This document shows positions 24,431 to 33,784 of a DNA stretch of 64,000 bases, piece after piece. The notes under the pieces are model-generated. The model was not told the DNA's origin. It saw only the letters and a program-made list of their open reading frames with translations, and searched no databases. The translations under genes were made by a program, and so were the position numbers. Numbering within the stretch: the first letter of the stretch is position 1; each line of letters begins with the position of its first letter. The stretch comes from Segatella copri (GTDB lineage Bacteria; Bacteroidota; Bacteroidia; Bacteroidales; Bacteroidaceae), in NCBI RefSeq assembly GCF_019249655.2, contig NZ_CP137557.1, forward strand, positions 4,076,501 to 4,140,500. The letters are read 5' to 3'.

Positions 24431-27394
24431 ATGATGAATACAACGAAAATCTTGGCTCTCAGAAAGCCGTTACTGATAAGTGCATGGCTGCTTGCCATGC
24501 AGGGTGCTGCCTATGCACAGAACCCAATCGTGCAAACACAGTTAACTACCGACCCAGCACCTCTGGTTGTCGGAGACCGTCTCTATGTATATACCGGTCA
24601 TGATGAAGATAAGGCTGACTTCTTCTGGATGAACGAATGGCGTGTATATTCCACCAAGGATATGGTGAACTGGACAGACCATGGTTCTCCGCTCGATCTC
24701 AGTTCTTTTTCCTGGGCAGACGACCGTGCCTGGGCAGCACAGGCCATCGAACGTAATAGTAAGTATTACTGGTATATCTGTGCGCACTCTAAACTGACGG
24801 GCGGAATGGCTATCGGCGTAGCTGTGGCTGATTCTCCTACCGGTCCGTTCAAGGATGCGATGGGCAAACCGCTTTTCGATAATGGAAGTTGGGACAATAT
24901 CGACCCTACCGTCTGGATGGACGAGGATGGTCAGGCTTATCTCTATTGGGGTAATCCGCATCTTTACTATGCCAAACTGAATGAAGATATGATCAGCTTC
25001 AAGGGGGGTATAGATGCTAAGGCTGCTGTTGATGAAAAGCGTGAAGTGGGCAGAATCGTGATGACTGAGGAGGGATTCGGTTCGCCTGACGTGGAGAAGC
25101 GTGATTCTACCCGAAAATATAAAGATTGCTACACAGAGGGACCTTGGTTCATGAAGCGTGGCAAGAACTATTATATGCTTTATGCTGCAGGTGGAGTGCC
25201 TGAGCATATCGCTTATTCCATGAGCAAGAAGCCTTTCGGACCATGGAAGTATATGGGCGAAATCATGCCATTGGAAGATACGGGTTCCTTTACTAACCAT
25301 TGCGGTGTGACCGACTTCAAGGGCAAGTCTTATTTCTTCTATCATACGGGTAAACTGGGAGGCGGATTCGGACGCAGTGTAGCTGTGGAAGAATTCAAAT
25401 ATAATGCCGACGGTACCTTCCCAATTATCCACCATACTCAGGAAGGAGTGGCTCCTATCGCAACCCTCAATCCTTACAAGCGCCAGGAAGCTGAAACCAT
25501 CGCTTTCTCTAAGGGAGTGAAGTCGGAGCAGACCGACGAGACGGGTGTTTATATCTCAGAAATCCATACAGGTGATTATATCAAGGTGCGCGAGGCGGAT
25601 TTCGGAAATGAGAGTCCGGATGCATTTGCCATCTCTGCAGCGTGCTCGTCGCTTGGAGGTTCGCTGGAGGTTCATCTCGATAAGGAAGATGGCGAACTGA
25701 TAGCTAAACTTGATGTTACCAAGACGGGTGGCTGGGAAAAGTGGAAGACTTTCTCGGCACAAATGCTCAAGAAAGTGACAGGAAAGCATGATATATACTT
25801 CGTGTTCAAGGGATTGAAGGGAAGCAAACTCTTCAATTTCGACTGGTGGAAGTTTGAGAAGAATTTCGCCAATCCTGTGGTTTGGGCTGATGTGCCTGAT
25901 GTGGATGTAATCCGTGTGGGTGACAGCTTCTATATGGTAAGTACCACCATGCATCTGATGCCGGGTGCGCCTATCATGAAATCGAAGGATCTGGTGAACT
26001 GGGAAACCGTGAACTATATCTTCCCTAAACTTACCGATTCGCCTAAGTATGACATGAAGGAGGGTACGGTGTATGGTCGTGGTCAGTGGGCCACTTCGCT
26101 GCAGTATCATCGTGGCAAGTTCTATGCGCTCTTTGCTCCGAATGATAATCCTGGTGGAGAGACTTATATCTGTACAGCCGATGATATCGAGGGCAAATGG
26201 ACTATCCACAGCCGTTTGCAGCATTTTCATGATGCCGCTCTCTTCTTCGATGACGACGACAAGGCGTATGTGGTTTATGGCACAGGAGAGATGGTGCAGC
26301 TGAATGCCGACCTGACGGATGTGGTGCCGGGCAGCCATCGTAAACTCTTTGAGCGTGATGCTGATGAAACAGGCTTGCTCGAAGGCTCTCGCATGATCAA
26401 GCACAACGGCAAGTATTATCTCCTGATGATTTCGTGGCCACAGGGACATCCTCGTCGTGAGGTTTGTTATCGTGCAGATAAGATAACGGGTCCTTACGAA
26501 AAGAAGGTGATTCTGGAAACGGAGTTTGCCGGATTCAACGGCGTGGGACAAGGTACGATTGTAGATGATAAGGATGGCAACTGGTATGGCATCGTATTCC
26601 AAGACCGTGGTGGTGTGGGCAGAGTGCTCACGCTTGAGCCATGTACCTGGAAGGACGGATGGCCTATGCTGACCGATGAGAAGGGCAATATTCCTGCCAA
26701 GATGCAGAAGCCTGTGCTGGGCTACGATGGTAAGGGACTCGTGTATAGCGACGATTTCTCGAAGGATAAACTGGAATTGCAGTGGCAGTGGAACCACAAT
26801 CCTGTGGATAATGCCTGGTCGCTCACAGAGCGCAAGGGCTGGCTCCGCCTGAAGACATCCCGTATTGTTCCTAACATCTTCCTGGCTCCTAATACCATCA
26901 GTACCCGTACCGAAGGACCTGCCTGCGAGGGAATCATCAAGATGGATGTAAGCAAGATGAAAGATGGCGATGTGGCTGGCTTGTCAGCCTTTCAGGGTGA
27001 TGCAGCCCTGCTTTCTATCGTAAAGGAAGGCAAGAAACTCTTTGTGGTTGGTACCAAGGAGAGTGTAGCTTTGACTGAAAAGGAGAAGGCGGTGACTGAT
27101 GTGAAGCGTGAGGAGGTGTATCGCCAGCCTTTGAATCTGAAGCAGGATAAGGCAACGAAATCAAGCATCATCTATCTGAAGATGAGTTGCGATTTCCGTC
27201 TTCATCAGGATCTCGCCACCTTATTATATAGTATAGACGGCAAGACCTGGATTCCTGCCATCAAGGATTTCAAGATGCAGTATGATTATCGCCGCCTCTT
27301 CATGGGTACCCGTATCGCCATCTACAACTATGCCACAAAGGCTGCTGGCGGATATGTGGATGTAGATAGTTTTGAGTATTCTAAAAGAAAATAG
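24431..27394 (+). CDS. Fusion of two GH43 catalytic domains with a CBM6-like domain between
   Basis: 987 residues with a signal peptide ending near AYAQ-30. The first GH43 propeller (about 31-335) has TTDPAPLVVGD, NIDPTVWMDEDG and YTEGPWFMKRG. A CBM6-like sandwich follows (about 345-475, with GDYIKVREADFGNESP and GKHDIYFVFKG). The second GH43 propeller (about 477-790) has DVPDVDVIRVGD, FHDAALFFDDDD and GLLEGSRMIKHNG, and its C-terminal beta-sandwich (about 800-987, WQWNHNPVDNAWSL) is typical of beta-xylosidase/arabinofuranosidase subfamilies. All catalytic acids of both halves are visible, so both should be active. The two halves probably remove different arabinose or xylose linkages from the same branched oligosaccharide. 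Nearest neighbours are the HTCS upstream and a GH95 downstream. Confidence 0.9.
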   Translation: MMNTTKILALRKPLLISAWLLAMQGAAYAQNPIVQTQLTTDPAPLVVGDRLYVYTGHDEDKADFFWMNEWRVYSTKDMVNWTDHGSPLDLSSFSWADDRAWAAQAIERNSKYYWYICAHSKLTGGMAIGVAVADSPTGPFKDAMGKPLFDNGSWDNIDPTVWMDEDGQAYLYWGNPHLYYAKLNEDMISFKGGIDAKAAVDEKREVGRIVMTEEGFGSPDVEKRDSTRKYKDCYTEGPWFMKRGKNYYMLYAAGGVPEHIAYSMSKKPFGPWKYMGEIMPLEDTGSFTNHCGVTDFKGKSYFFYHTGKLGGGFGRSVAVEEFKYNADGTFPIIHHTQEGVAPIATLNPYKRQEAETIAFSKGVKSEQTDETGVYISEIHTGDYIKVREADFGNESPDAFAISAACSSLGGSLEVHLDKEDGELIAKLDVTKTGGWEKWKTFSAQMLKKVTGKHDIYFVFKGLKGSKLFNFDWWKFEKNFANPVVWADVPDVDVIRVGDSFYMVSTTMHLMPGAPIMKSKDLVNWETVNYIFPKLTDSPKYDMKEGTVYGRGQWATSLQYHRGKFYALFAPNDNPGGETYICTADDIEGKWTIHSRLQHFHDAALFFDDDDKAYVVYGTGEMVQLNADLTDVVPGSHRKLFERDADETGLLEGSRMIKHNGKYYLLMISWPQGHPRREVCYRADKITGPYEKKVILETEFAGFNGVGQGTIVDDKDGNWYGIVFQDRGGVGRVLTLEPCTWKDGWPMLTDEKGNIPAKMQKPVLGYDGKGLVYSDDFSKDKLELQWQWNHNPVDNAWSLTERKGWLRLKTSRIVPNIFLAPNTISTRTEGPACEGIIKMDVSKMKDGDVAGLSAFQGDAALLSIVKEGKKLFVVGTKESVALTEKEKAVTDVKREEVYRQPLNLKQDKATKSSIIYLKMSCDFRLHQDLATLLYSIDGKTWIPAIKDFKMQYDYRRLFMGTRIAIYNYATKAAGGYVDVDSFEYSKRK

Positions 27395-27423
27395 GTTTAA
27401 AGTTTGAGATATTTTTAATTTTG

Positions 27424-27477
27424 ACGGCACAAAGTGATGGAAAATCAAAAAGTTTCCTTATCTTTGTGCCGTTTTTA
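27424..27477 (+). promoter_or_regulatory. Inverted repeat with embedded -7 box (terminator of GH43-GH43 and promoter of GH95)
   Basis: ACGGCACAAAG (27424-27434) and CTTTGTGCCGT (27462-27472) form a perfect 11-bp stem, with an inner GGAAA/TTTCC stem and a T-run after the right arm. The -7 box TATCTTTG (27459-27466) overlaps the right arm. The ATG of the GH95 gene is at 27500. Confidence 0.6.
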
Positions 27478-27499
27478 ATTACTAATCAATGCTGATTTT

Positions 27500-29932
27500 A
27501 TGAACAGAAATAAGATGATTTTGGGGGCTTGGGTCTTGGGACTATTGTTTCCGGTAGAGATGATGGCTAAGACAAGTTGCACAGATAATAGTACTCGGCT
27601 TTGGTATAACGCTCCTGCCCAACATTGGCTGGAGGCTTTACCTATAGGAAATTCTCACTTGGGAGGTATGGTATATGGCGGAACTACGGACGAGAATATC
27701 CAGTTGAATGAGGAGACTTTCTGGAGTGGCGGTCCTCATAACAACAATAGTAAGAAATCCCTGGAGAATCTGCCAAAGGTGAGGGAACTCATCTTCAATG
27801 GCAGGGAAGAGGAGGCAGCGGCTCTCATCAACCAAACCTTCATCCCAGGACCTCATGGCATGCGCTTCCTGCCGATGGCAAATCTGCATATCAGAATGAA
27901 GAACCGGGGAAAGGCTGAGCAGTTTGTGCGCAACCTGGATTTGAAGAGGGCGATTGCCACGACTTCTTTCATGATGGATGGCGTAAGATATACCCGTACT
28001 ACCTTTGCTTCGCTGGCTGATGGCATCATCGTTTGCCACATCAAGGCGAGTAGAAAGGGTGCCCTGAATATCGATGTTACCCTGGATTCGCCTTTTGAAC
28101 ATCAAGTTCAGAAAACGCCTACAGGGGTTATGCTGAAGGTGAAGGGACAAGACCAGGAAGGCATCAAGGCGGCTCTCACTGCCGAATGTGTGGCAGATGT
28201 AAGGACGGATGGCACCGAGGCAACCATCCTCGTGAGCGCTGCCACCAATTTTGTGAACTATCACGATGTGTCGGGCAATGCTGCCCAACGCAATGCCGAC
28301 TATATAAATAAGGTGAAACTGATGAGCTACGCACAGTTGGAGAAACGCCATGTGGAGGCTTATCGGAAGCAGTTCGCTACTTCTTCTCTGATTTTGCCAG
28401 CCGATATCAATGCTTCGTTGCCTACCAACCTGCGCCTGGAAAAATTTGCAGGCAGCAAGGATATGGCGATGGTGGCACTGATGTATAACTATGGTCGTTA
28501 TCTGCTCATTTCCTCTTCCCAGCCTGGTGGACAGGCTGCAAACCTGCAGGGTGTTTGGAACAACAGTAAAAATGCGCCTTGGGACAGTAAATATACCATC
28601 AACATCAATACGGAGATGAATTACTGGCCTGCCGAGGTAACGAATCTCGGTAACACCACGGGGCCTCTGTATTCGCTGATTAAGGATTTGAGTGTAACGG
28701 GAGCACAGACGGCTAGGGAAATGTATGGTTGTCGTGGCTGGATGGCACATCATAACACCGATATTTGGCGCATAGCAGGTCCGGTGGACGGTGCGCAGTG
28801 GGGCATGTTTCCGAATGGCGGAGCCTGGCTCACCACTCATCTCTGGCAGCATTATCTCTATACGGGCGACAAGGCTTTCCTTGCACAGTGGTATCCGGTA
28901 ATAAAAGGTGCCGCTGAGTTCTATCTCGACTATATGCAGAAGTTGCCGGGCACCGAATGGAAGGTAACCGTGCCGTCGGTGAGTCCGGAACAGGGACCTA
29001 AGGGTAAGAGAACTGCCGTAACGGCGGGATGCACGATGGACAACCAGATAGCCTTCGATGCTCTGACCAGTGCTGTGAAGGCTTCTGAAATATTGGGTGT
29101 TGATGAGGCTGAACGCAAGGCGATGCAGCAGCTGATTTCTCAGATTCCGCCGATGCAGATAGGAAAGTACGGACAGTTGCAGGAGTGGCTTGTGGATGCG
29201 GATGATCCGAAGAATGAGCATCGCCATATCTCGCATCTCTATGGATTGTATCCATCCAATCAGATTTCTCCTTTCTCTCATCCGGAACTGTTCCATGCCG
29301 CAGCCACCACTCTGAAGCATCGTGGCGACCAGGCTACGGGCTGGAGTCTGGGTTGGAAGACGAACTTCTGGGCACGCATGCTCGATGGTAATCATGCTTT
29401 CAGAATCATCAGTAATATGCTTCGTCTGTTACCATCTGATGCGCAGGCAAAGGAGTATCCTGAGGGCAGAACCTATCCGAATCTCTTCGATGCCCATCCA
29501 CCATTCCAGATAGACGGCAACTTCGGAGTAACAGCCGGCATCGCAGAGATGCTCCTGCAGAGTCATGATGGAGCCGTGCATCTCTTGCCGGCATTGCCTG
29601 ATGCCTGGAACGAGGGAAGCGTAAAGGGACTTCGTGCCCGTGGCGGCTTTGTGGTGGATATGGACTGGAAGAATGGCAGACTGATGAAGGCGAAGATTCG
29701 CTCCACCATCGGAGGCGTGCTGCGTCTCCGCTCCTACGTTCCGCTGAAGGCGAAGAATCTGAAGAAGGCGGAAGGTGGCTGTCCGAATGCCTTGCTGGCA
29801 CCTGCTGTGGTAAAAACAGCGATGGAGCAGCAGAGAATGGAAGAAGGCGTCAAGGCGAATATCCCAGCGGTGTATGAATATGATTTGGAAACAGAGCCAG
29901 GAAAGACTTATCAGCTTTCCGGTTTAAAATAG
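27500..29932 (+). CDS. Glycoside hydrolase family 95 (alpha-L-fucosidase/alpha-L-galactosidase)
   Basis: 810 residues with a signal peptide ending near MMAK-24. The GH95 order is clear: an N-terminal beta domain ([30 protein letters not shown]), the (alpha/alpha)6 barrel with [16 protein letters not shown], in which the paired Asn/Glu catalytic region lies, [16 protein letters not shown] and [15 protein letters not shown] with the barrel Asp, and a C-terminal beta domain. GH95 enzymes remove alpha-1,2-L-fucose, but members in PULs for complex glucuronoarabinoxylan have been shown to be alpha-L-galactosidases. The xylan context makes L-galactose removal a reasonable guess. The promoter is built into an inverted repeat just upstream. 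Confidence 0.92.
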   Translation: MNRNKMILGAWVLGLLFPVEMMAKTSCTDNSTRLWYNAPAQHWLEALPIGNSHLGGMVYGGTTDENIQLNEETFWSGGPHNNNSKKSLENLPKVRELIFNGREEEAAALINQTFIPGPHGMRFLPMANLHIRMKNRGKAEQFVRNLDLKRAIATTSFMMDGVRYTRTTFASLADGIIVCHIKASRKGALNIDVTLDSPFEHQVQKTPTGVMLKVKGQDQEGIKAALTAECVADVRTDGTEATILVSAATNFVNYHDVSGNAAQRNADYINKVKLMSYAQLEKRHVEAYRKQFATSSLILPADINASLPTNLRLEKFAGSKDMAMVALMYNYGRYLLISSSQPGGQAANLQGVWNNSKNAPWDSKYTININTEMNYWPAEVTNLGNTTGPLYSLIKDLSVTGAQTAREMYGCRGWMAHHNTDIWRIAGPVDGAQWGMFPNGGAWLTTHLWQHYLYTGDKAFLAQWYPVIKGAAEFYLDYMQKLPGTEWKVTVPSVSPEQGPKGKRTAVTAGCTMDNQIAFDALTSAVKASEILGVDEAERKAMQQLISQIPPMQIGKYGQLQEWLVDADDPKNEHRHISHLYGLYPSNQISPFSHPELFHAAATTLKHRGDQATGWSLGWKTNFWARMLDGNHAFRIISNMLRLLPSDAQAKEYPEGRTYPNLFDAHPPFQIDGNFGVTAGIAEMLLQSHDGAVHLLPALPDAWNEGSVKGLRARGGFVVDMDWKNGRLMKAKIRSTIGGVLRLRSYVPLKAKNLKKAEGGCPNALLAPAVVKTAMEQQRMEEGVKANIPAVYEYDLETEPGKTYQLSGLK

Positions 29933-29980
29933 GTGTTTCAAGTCTTATAATCGTATTTTATATAGGTAAATATCAAAAAA

Positions 29981-30040
29981 AGCCGTAAAAGTATCGTTTT
30001 TTCCACCTTTAAGTGGATAAAAAGTGGTACTTTTGCGGCT
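29981..30040 (+). promoter_or_regulatory. Inverted repeat with embedded -7 box, promoter of the last GH43
   Basis: AGCCGTAAAAGTA (29981-29993) pairs with TACTTTTGCGGCT (30028-30040) apart from one G-T pair. The right arm begins with the -7 box TACTTTTG (30028-30035). A small CCAC/GTGG stem (30003-30015) sits in the loop. The layout is the same as at 27424-27472. Confidence 0.6.
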
Positions 30041-30078
30041 ATATTATTAACTATAAAATTTTAGACCTGAGAATTACA

Positions 30079-32184
30079 ATGAAGAAAGTATTAATTGCAA
30101 CCTGCTGCATCGCTCTGCTGAGCGGTTCCTTGAGTGTTTCTGCACAGACTTTGGCTGGCAAGTCATGGTCGGCTGATAACGGGAATGGTACCTTTACCAA
30201 CCCCTTGTTTTATGATGAATTTTCTGACCCGGATATCATCAGAGTGGGGGAGGATTACTATCTGGCAGGTACTACGATGCACAGTGTGCCGGGACTGGTG
30301 GTGCTGCATTCCAAGGATCTGGTGAACTGGGAGTTCTCTTCTTATTGCTTCGACCGTTTGGATGATTCAGATGACTTCAATCTCAGAAACGGTAAGGAGG
30401 CTTACGGACAGGGTATCTGGGCACCTGCCATCCGCTATCACAACGGAAAGTTCTATATCTTCTCTAATATCAACGGACATGGCTTGCAGGTGTATATTTC
30501 TGATAGTGTCAAGGGACCTTGGACGCATCATAAAGTTAATGGCGATATCTACGACCTCTCTGTGCTCTTCGATGAGGATGGTAAGATTTATGCCGTGCAC
30601 AAGTATGGAAACGTGACCGTTACGGAGTTGAAGCCCGATTTGAGCGGTCCGGTAGAGGGCAGCAGCAAGGTGGTGATTCCTGAAGGCAATGCGATGGGTG
30701 AGGGACATCATGTGTATAAAATCAACGGCATGTACTACATCCTCTCTGCCGATTATTCACCGATGGGCCGCATGCAGTGTGCCCGAAGCAAGAGCATCTG
30801 GGGACCTTACGAAACTTGCGTAATTAGTGAGCGCGAATCGTATGGTTATGCTGCAGGATGGAGTGTAGGTAACATGGGAATCGGTCGGCCTTTGCCGGAA
30901 GATGGTTTCAATTTCCAGAACAACAAGCCTAATGGCGTGAACTTGGGTTGTGCTACCATTCATCAGGGCGGCATCGTGCAGGCTCCTGACGGCAAATGGT
31001 GGGGCGTTTCTATGCAGGACTTCAATGCCGTGGGTAGAACGGTGTGCCTATCACCTGTTACTTGGGTGGATGGCTGGCCTTACTTCGGCTTGGAGAAGAA
31101 CCTGGGCCGTTCACCTCGCACCTGGTTTAAGCCTAACCATGTGGTGAAGACACCTCAGGCACCATACGAAAGATGTGATGATTTCTCTGGCAAGACCTTC
31201 AAACCGGTTTGGCAATGGAATCATAATCCGAACGACAAGATGTGGTCGCTGAATAAGGAGCGAAAGGGATGGCTCCGTTTGCATTCCATGCCTGCCAAGC
31301 AACTGCTTTGGGCAAAGAATACATTGACGCAGCGTGCCATCGGACCTGTTTCTTATACATCTGTAAAACTTGATGCTTCCCGTTTGAAGGTAGGTGATGA
31401 GGCTGGTTTAGGTGCCATCAATACGCCATACGCTTCATTGGGCGTTGTCAAGACGGATAAGGGGGTGAACTTGAGATGTTATGATCAGAATACCAACAAG
31501 GAAGTGTTGAAGCCGTTGGCTAAAAGTAAGGTAGTATGGTTGCGCCTTTGGGGTGACTACGACAAGAGCCAGTTGCAATATTCCTATTCTCTGGATGGCA
31601 AAAACTGGGAGAATATCGGCGAGCAGATGATTTCCCCTTATCAGTTGAAGACCTTCCAGGGTGTTCGTGTGGCACTTTATGCCTTCAACAAGAAGAATAT
31701 GAATGGTGGTGTTGCTGATTTTGATGATTTCAAGGTGGAGGAGCCAATGGCAGACAGAACTGCCAATCTGCCTATCGGAAAGACCGTGAGATTTTTCAAC
31801 CTCGCTGATGGAAGTTTGATGGACGCTACCCGCCACGGGTTGATGCATAGTTCCGGAAACCGGAAGAATATGAGCAATGGCGTGAAGTTCGTGGTGGAAG
31901 ATAGAGGACAGGGCAAGATTGCCTTGAAGACGGCTGACGGAAGATATGTTTATATCGCAGGTGCCGGTCTGTCGGGCGATGTACGACTCACATCGGATGC
32001 CAGCAAGGCTGAGGAGTTTGTATGGCAGGATATGCTCTATAACCACTGCATGCTTCTTTCCTTGAAGATGCAGCGCTATGTGGGTAAGCATACAGCTGAT
32101 GGAAGCCCATATTCTGCTGATTTCCAGGGAGCTGATGCTGGAATGAAGAATGGATGTGTCTTTGCTTGGGAAATAGTGGAATAG
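30079..32184 (+). CDS. Glycoside hydrolase family 43 with two C-terminal beta-rich domains
   Basis: The ATG at 30079 gives 701 residues and a clean signal peptide (ends near VSAQ); an in-frame ATG at 30013 lies upstream of the promoter box and can be dismissed. The GH43 propeller (about 30-330) has SDPDIIRVGEDYY, DLSVLFDEDGKIY and MGEGHHVYKING. A beta-sandwich (about 370-560, WQWNHNPNDKMWSLNKERKG) is shared with the second half of the GH43 fusion at 24431. The last 130 residues (TVRFFNLADGSLM, ADGRYVYIAGAGL, QRYVGKHTADGS) look like a beta-trefoil (AbfB- or fascin-like) module. Expected activity is exo-acting beta-xylosidase or alpha-L-arabinofuranosidase on xylo-oligosaccharides. A hairpin terminator follows, and it is the last enzyme gene of the locus in this window. 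Confidence 0.88.
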   Translation: MKKVLIATCCIALLSGSLSVSAQTLAGKSWSADNGNGTFTNPLFYDEFSDPDIIRVGEDYYLAGTTMHSVPGLVVLHSKDLVNWEFSSYCFDRLDDSDDFNLRNGKEAYGQGIWAPAIRYHNGKFYIFSNINGHGLQVYISDSVKGPWTHHKVNGDIYDLSVLFDEDGKIYAVHKYGNVTVTELKPDLSGPVEGSSKVVIPEGNAMGEGHHVYKINGMYYILSADYSPMGRMQCARSKSIWGPYETCVISERESYGYAAGWSVGNMGIGRPLPEDGFNFQNNKPNGVNLGCATIHQGGIVQAPDGKWWGVSMQDFNAVGRTVCLSPVTWVDGWPYFGLEKNLGRSPRTWFKPNHVVKTPQAPYERCDDFSGKTFKPVWQWNHNPNDKMWSLNKERKGWLRLHSMPAKQLLWAKNTLTQRAIGPVSYTSVKLDASRLKVGDEAGLGAINTPYASLGVVKTDKGVNLRCYDQNTNKEVLKPLAKSKVVWLRLWGDYDKSQLQYSYSLDGKNWENIGEQMISPYQLKTFQGVRVALYAFNKKNMNGGVADFDDFKVEEPMADRTANLPIGKTVRFFNLADGSLMDATRHGLMHSSGNRKNMSNGVKFVVEDRGQGKIALKTADGRYVYIAGAGLSGDVRLTSDASKAEEFVWQDMLYNHCMLLSLKMQRYVGKHTADGSPYSADFQGADAGMKNGCVFAWEIVE

Positions 32185-32211
32185 GCACATTCTCGTTATG
32201 TTATATATGAA

Positions 32212-32255
32212 AAGAGCTTGGTTCCCTTGTATTGGAATCAAGCTCTTCTTGTTTT
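32212..32255 (+). terminator. Terminator after the last GH43 of the xylan locus
   Basis: AAGAGCTTGGTTCC (32212-32225) pairs with GGAATCAAGCTCTT (32234-32247) with one mismatch, followed by CTTGTTTT. It can also serve the convergent PorT gene. Confidence 0.75.
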
Positions 32256-32273
32256 ATCGTTTTCTTTTAAACC

Positions 32274-32333
32274 TGTTAGCTTATTCGGAATAGTGTTAGC
32301 TTATTCGGAATAGTGTTAGTTTATTCGAAATAG
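32274..32333. repeat. Three 20-bp tandem repeats spanning the porT stop codon
   Basis: The unit TGTTAGCTTATTCGGAATAG occurs at 32274-32293 and 32294-32313, and a copy with two changes (TGTTAGTTTATTCGAAATAG) at 32314-32333. The third copy holds the last codons and the stop (32321-32323) of the - strand gene, so the end of the gene is repeated twice beyond its stop. Confidence 0.9.
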
Positions 32334-33067
32334 AAAGTCAGGGCAATGATTTTGCTGTGTGCAGCTTTTGCTGCCATGGCGTAAGGCTTCTTGCTGTCGT
32401 CTCGGACGTTTTTTACCTGATTACTGTCGAAGGTATCTGTGATGCCATACATAAACTTGAGCTCAGGGCGCAGTTTGAAGTAGGGCAGATAGAAATCACA
32501 TCCTAGACCCAGTTCGAGGAACACTTCTGATTTCTTCAGTTTGATGAAACCGGAAGTATTTCCGCTCAGATTCATCATCGGGGTGATACCTGCCATCATA
32601 TAAGGGCGGTGGTTGTTGAAGCGTTCTGCGGCAAAGATAAGGTCGAAGGCACTGGCTATATAGGCTGTCTTCATCTCCTGGCGCTGTTCTGTAGGCTTTT
32701 CCTGTCCATCTTTCTCTGTGAGATTATGGAAGGTGAGATGGCGGGTTCCGAAGTACATGGCTGGGGCTACACGGAACTGGAAGCTCTTGTTGAGGCGGAA
32801 TTCTCCCAATACGCCAACAGTAAAGCCCAGGTCGTACTTATCCTGGTCTACAGTGACCGTAGAATGCTGCTCTACACCGTCGTTATCGGTATAGGTAATT
32901 GGACCTATATTCTGAAATTCAATATCCTGGAAGTGGGTACCCACCACCACTCCGAAGTGGAATGGACGCAGGTCGGTATAAGGGCGGTTCTCCACCGTCC
33001 TTTCCTGAGCCATCGCCTGTATAGCGATGATGATGCCTATCCATATTGCAATAAGTTTCTTATTCAT
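32321..33067 (-). CDS. porT: PorT family outer membrane beta-barrel protein
   Basis: 248 residues, the size of the type IX secretion protein PorT/SprT (about 245). A signal peptide ends near AMAQ-21. The mature chain starts with the family-typical RPYTDLRPFHFGVVVGTHFQ and runs as alternating beta-strands (FQFRVAPAMYFGTRHLTF, FDLIFAAERFNNHRPYMMAG, LELGLGCDFYLPYFKLRPE) to the aromatic end TFYFE expected of an outer membrane barrel. PorT is needed for type IX secretion in Porphyromonas and Flavobacterium. The other secretion genes are not in the window. Secreted proteins at 2-73 and 17488 carry tails that would suit such a system. It converges on the xylan locus; its stop codon lies in a tandem repeat. 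Confidence 0.75.
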   Translation of the reverse strand: MNKKLIAIWIGIIIAIQAMAQERTVENRPYTDLRPFHFGVVVGTHFQDIEFQNIGPITYTDNDGVEQHSTVTVDQDKYDLGFTVGVLGEFRLNKSFQFRVAPAMYFGTRHLTFHNLTEKDGQEKPTEQRQEMKTAYIASAFDLIFAAERFNNHRPYMMAGITPMMNLSGNTSGFIKLKKSEVFLELGLGCDFYLPYFKLRPELKFMYGITDTFDSNQVKNVRDDSKKPYAMAAKAAHSKIIALTFYFE

Positions 33068-33185
33068 ATAATATTAACGTGAGTATTTGCATCTTATTGT
33101 TTTGTATTTTATTTCGATAATGTATAAATTGAGCAAAAAACTAAAAAAAAGCATACCTAAATGTAGGTATTCCAAAAATAATTAT

Positions 33186-33193
33186 TATCTTTG
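33186..33193 (+). promoter_or_regulatory. -7 box TATCTTTG of the ferredoxin gene
   Basis: TATCTTTG followed by C, with a leader of about 50 bases to the ATG at 33250. Confidence 0.6.
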
Positions 33194-33249
33194 CACCATC
33201 AAAAGTAGGTAGAAACAATATTATTAACATTATAAAAACATTAAGAATT

Positions 33250-33417
33250 ATGGCATACGTAATTGGTGACGATTGTATCGCATGCGGTACATGTATCGAT
33301 GAGTGCCCATCAGGCGCTATTTCTGAGGGCGAGAAGTATTCTATCAACCCAGACCTCTGCACAGAGTGTGGTACTTGCGCAGATGTTTGCCCTAACGAGG
33401 CAATCAGTCTTCCTTAA
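33250..33417 (+). CDS. Small two-[4Fe-4S] ferredoxin
   Basis: 55 residues reading MAYVIGDDCIACGTC onward. Two complete cluster motifs are visible: C-I-A-C-G-T-C followed by ECPSGAI, and C-T-E-C-G-T-C followed by VCPNEAI, each CxxCxxCxxxCP. This is the classical clostridial-type bacterial ferredoxin, a soluble low-potential electron carrier used for example with pyruvate:ferredoxin oxidoreductase. It has its own promoter (33186) and terminator (33455-33491) and is a single-gene unit divergent from porT. Confidence 0.95.
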   Translation: MAYVIGDDCIACGTCIDECPSGAISEGEKYSINPDLCTECGTCADVCPNEAISLP

Positions 33418-33454
33418 TTATAAGGATAGATACTTTTAGTTACATAAAACATTG

Positions 33455-33491
33455 AGAGCGGTTCCTTCCGGGGAGTCGCTCTTTTCTTTTT
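33455..33491 (+). terminator. Terminator after the ferredoxin gene
   Basis: AGAGCG (33455-33460) pairs with CGCTCT (33477-33482), helped by an inner TCC/GGG region, and is followed by TTTCTTTTT. Confidence 0.75.
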
Positions 33492-33511
33492 GTGGAAAAT
33501 AGTAGGAATAT

Positions 33512-33640
33512 GTTTCCTTAAGGGAACATACAGTTTCACTTAAGGGAACAAATATTTTCCCTTAAGGGAAAATATAGGCTTGTTTAAGCCTATAGAAAAC
33601 TAGGTATGTTTGTGCCTGCAAAATTTGGGCTTGTTTAAGC
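33512..33640. repeat. Cluster of CTTAAGGGAA palindromes and related hairpins
   Basis: Near-palindromes GTTTCCTTAAGGGAAC (33512-33527) and GTTTCACTTAAGGGAAC (33533-33549) are followed by a perfect 24-bp palindrome centred on CCCTTAAGGG (33552-33575), which overlaps a 9-bp-stem hairpin (33573-33594). GGCTTGTTTAAGC occurs at 33577-33589 and again at 33628-33640. The stretch lies between the convergent ends of the ferredoxin and TPR genes, holds no reading frame worth calling, and is not a promoter for either. Confidence 0.85.
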
Positions 33641-33667
33641 TTGCAAAAAATAGACAAGTTATGACCA

Positions 33668-33700
33668 TAAAAAAGCGGTGAAGAAATGAATCTTCACCGC
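33668..33700 (-). terminator. Terminator of the TPR protein gene
   Basis: Read on the - strand, GCGGTGAAG (33700-33692) and CTTCACCGC (33683-33675) form a 9-bp stem followed by six Ts. Confidence 0.8.
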
Positions 33701-33784
33701 CCAAATTTGCTTATTACTTGATTTCTTTATATTGATGTCGCTTTCGAAAAGGCAACCTCTTAAATACTTTTTATATCTGGATGC

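Noticed and set aside
25556..26797. Open frame of 413 codons on the - strand
   Set aside because: It is opposite the GH43-GH43 fusion and has no promoter or family features.
27638..29395. Long open frame of 585 codons on the - strand
   Set aside because: It lies entirely opposite the GH95 gene, whose protein is clearly recognisable. The antisense translation has no family features, so it is a by-product of codon bias.
30013..30078. Upstream in-frame extension of the last GH43
   Set aside because: The extra residues precede the signal peptide and the promoter -7 box (30028-30035) lies inside them; the start at 30079 is preferred.
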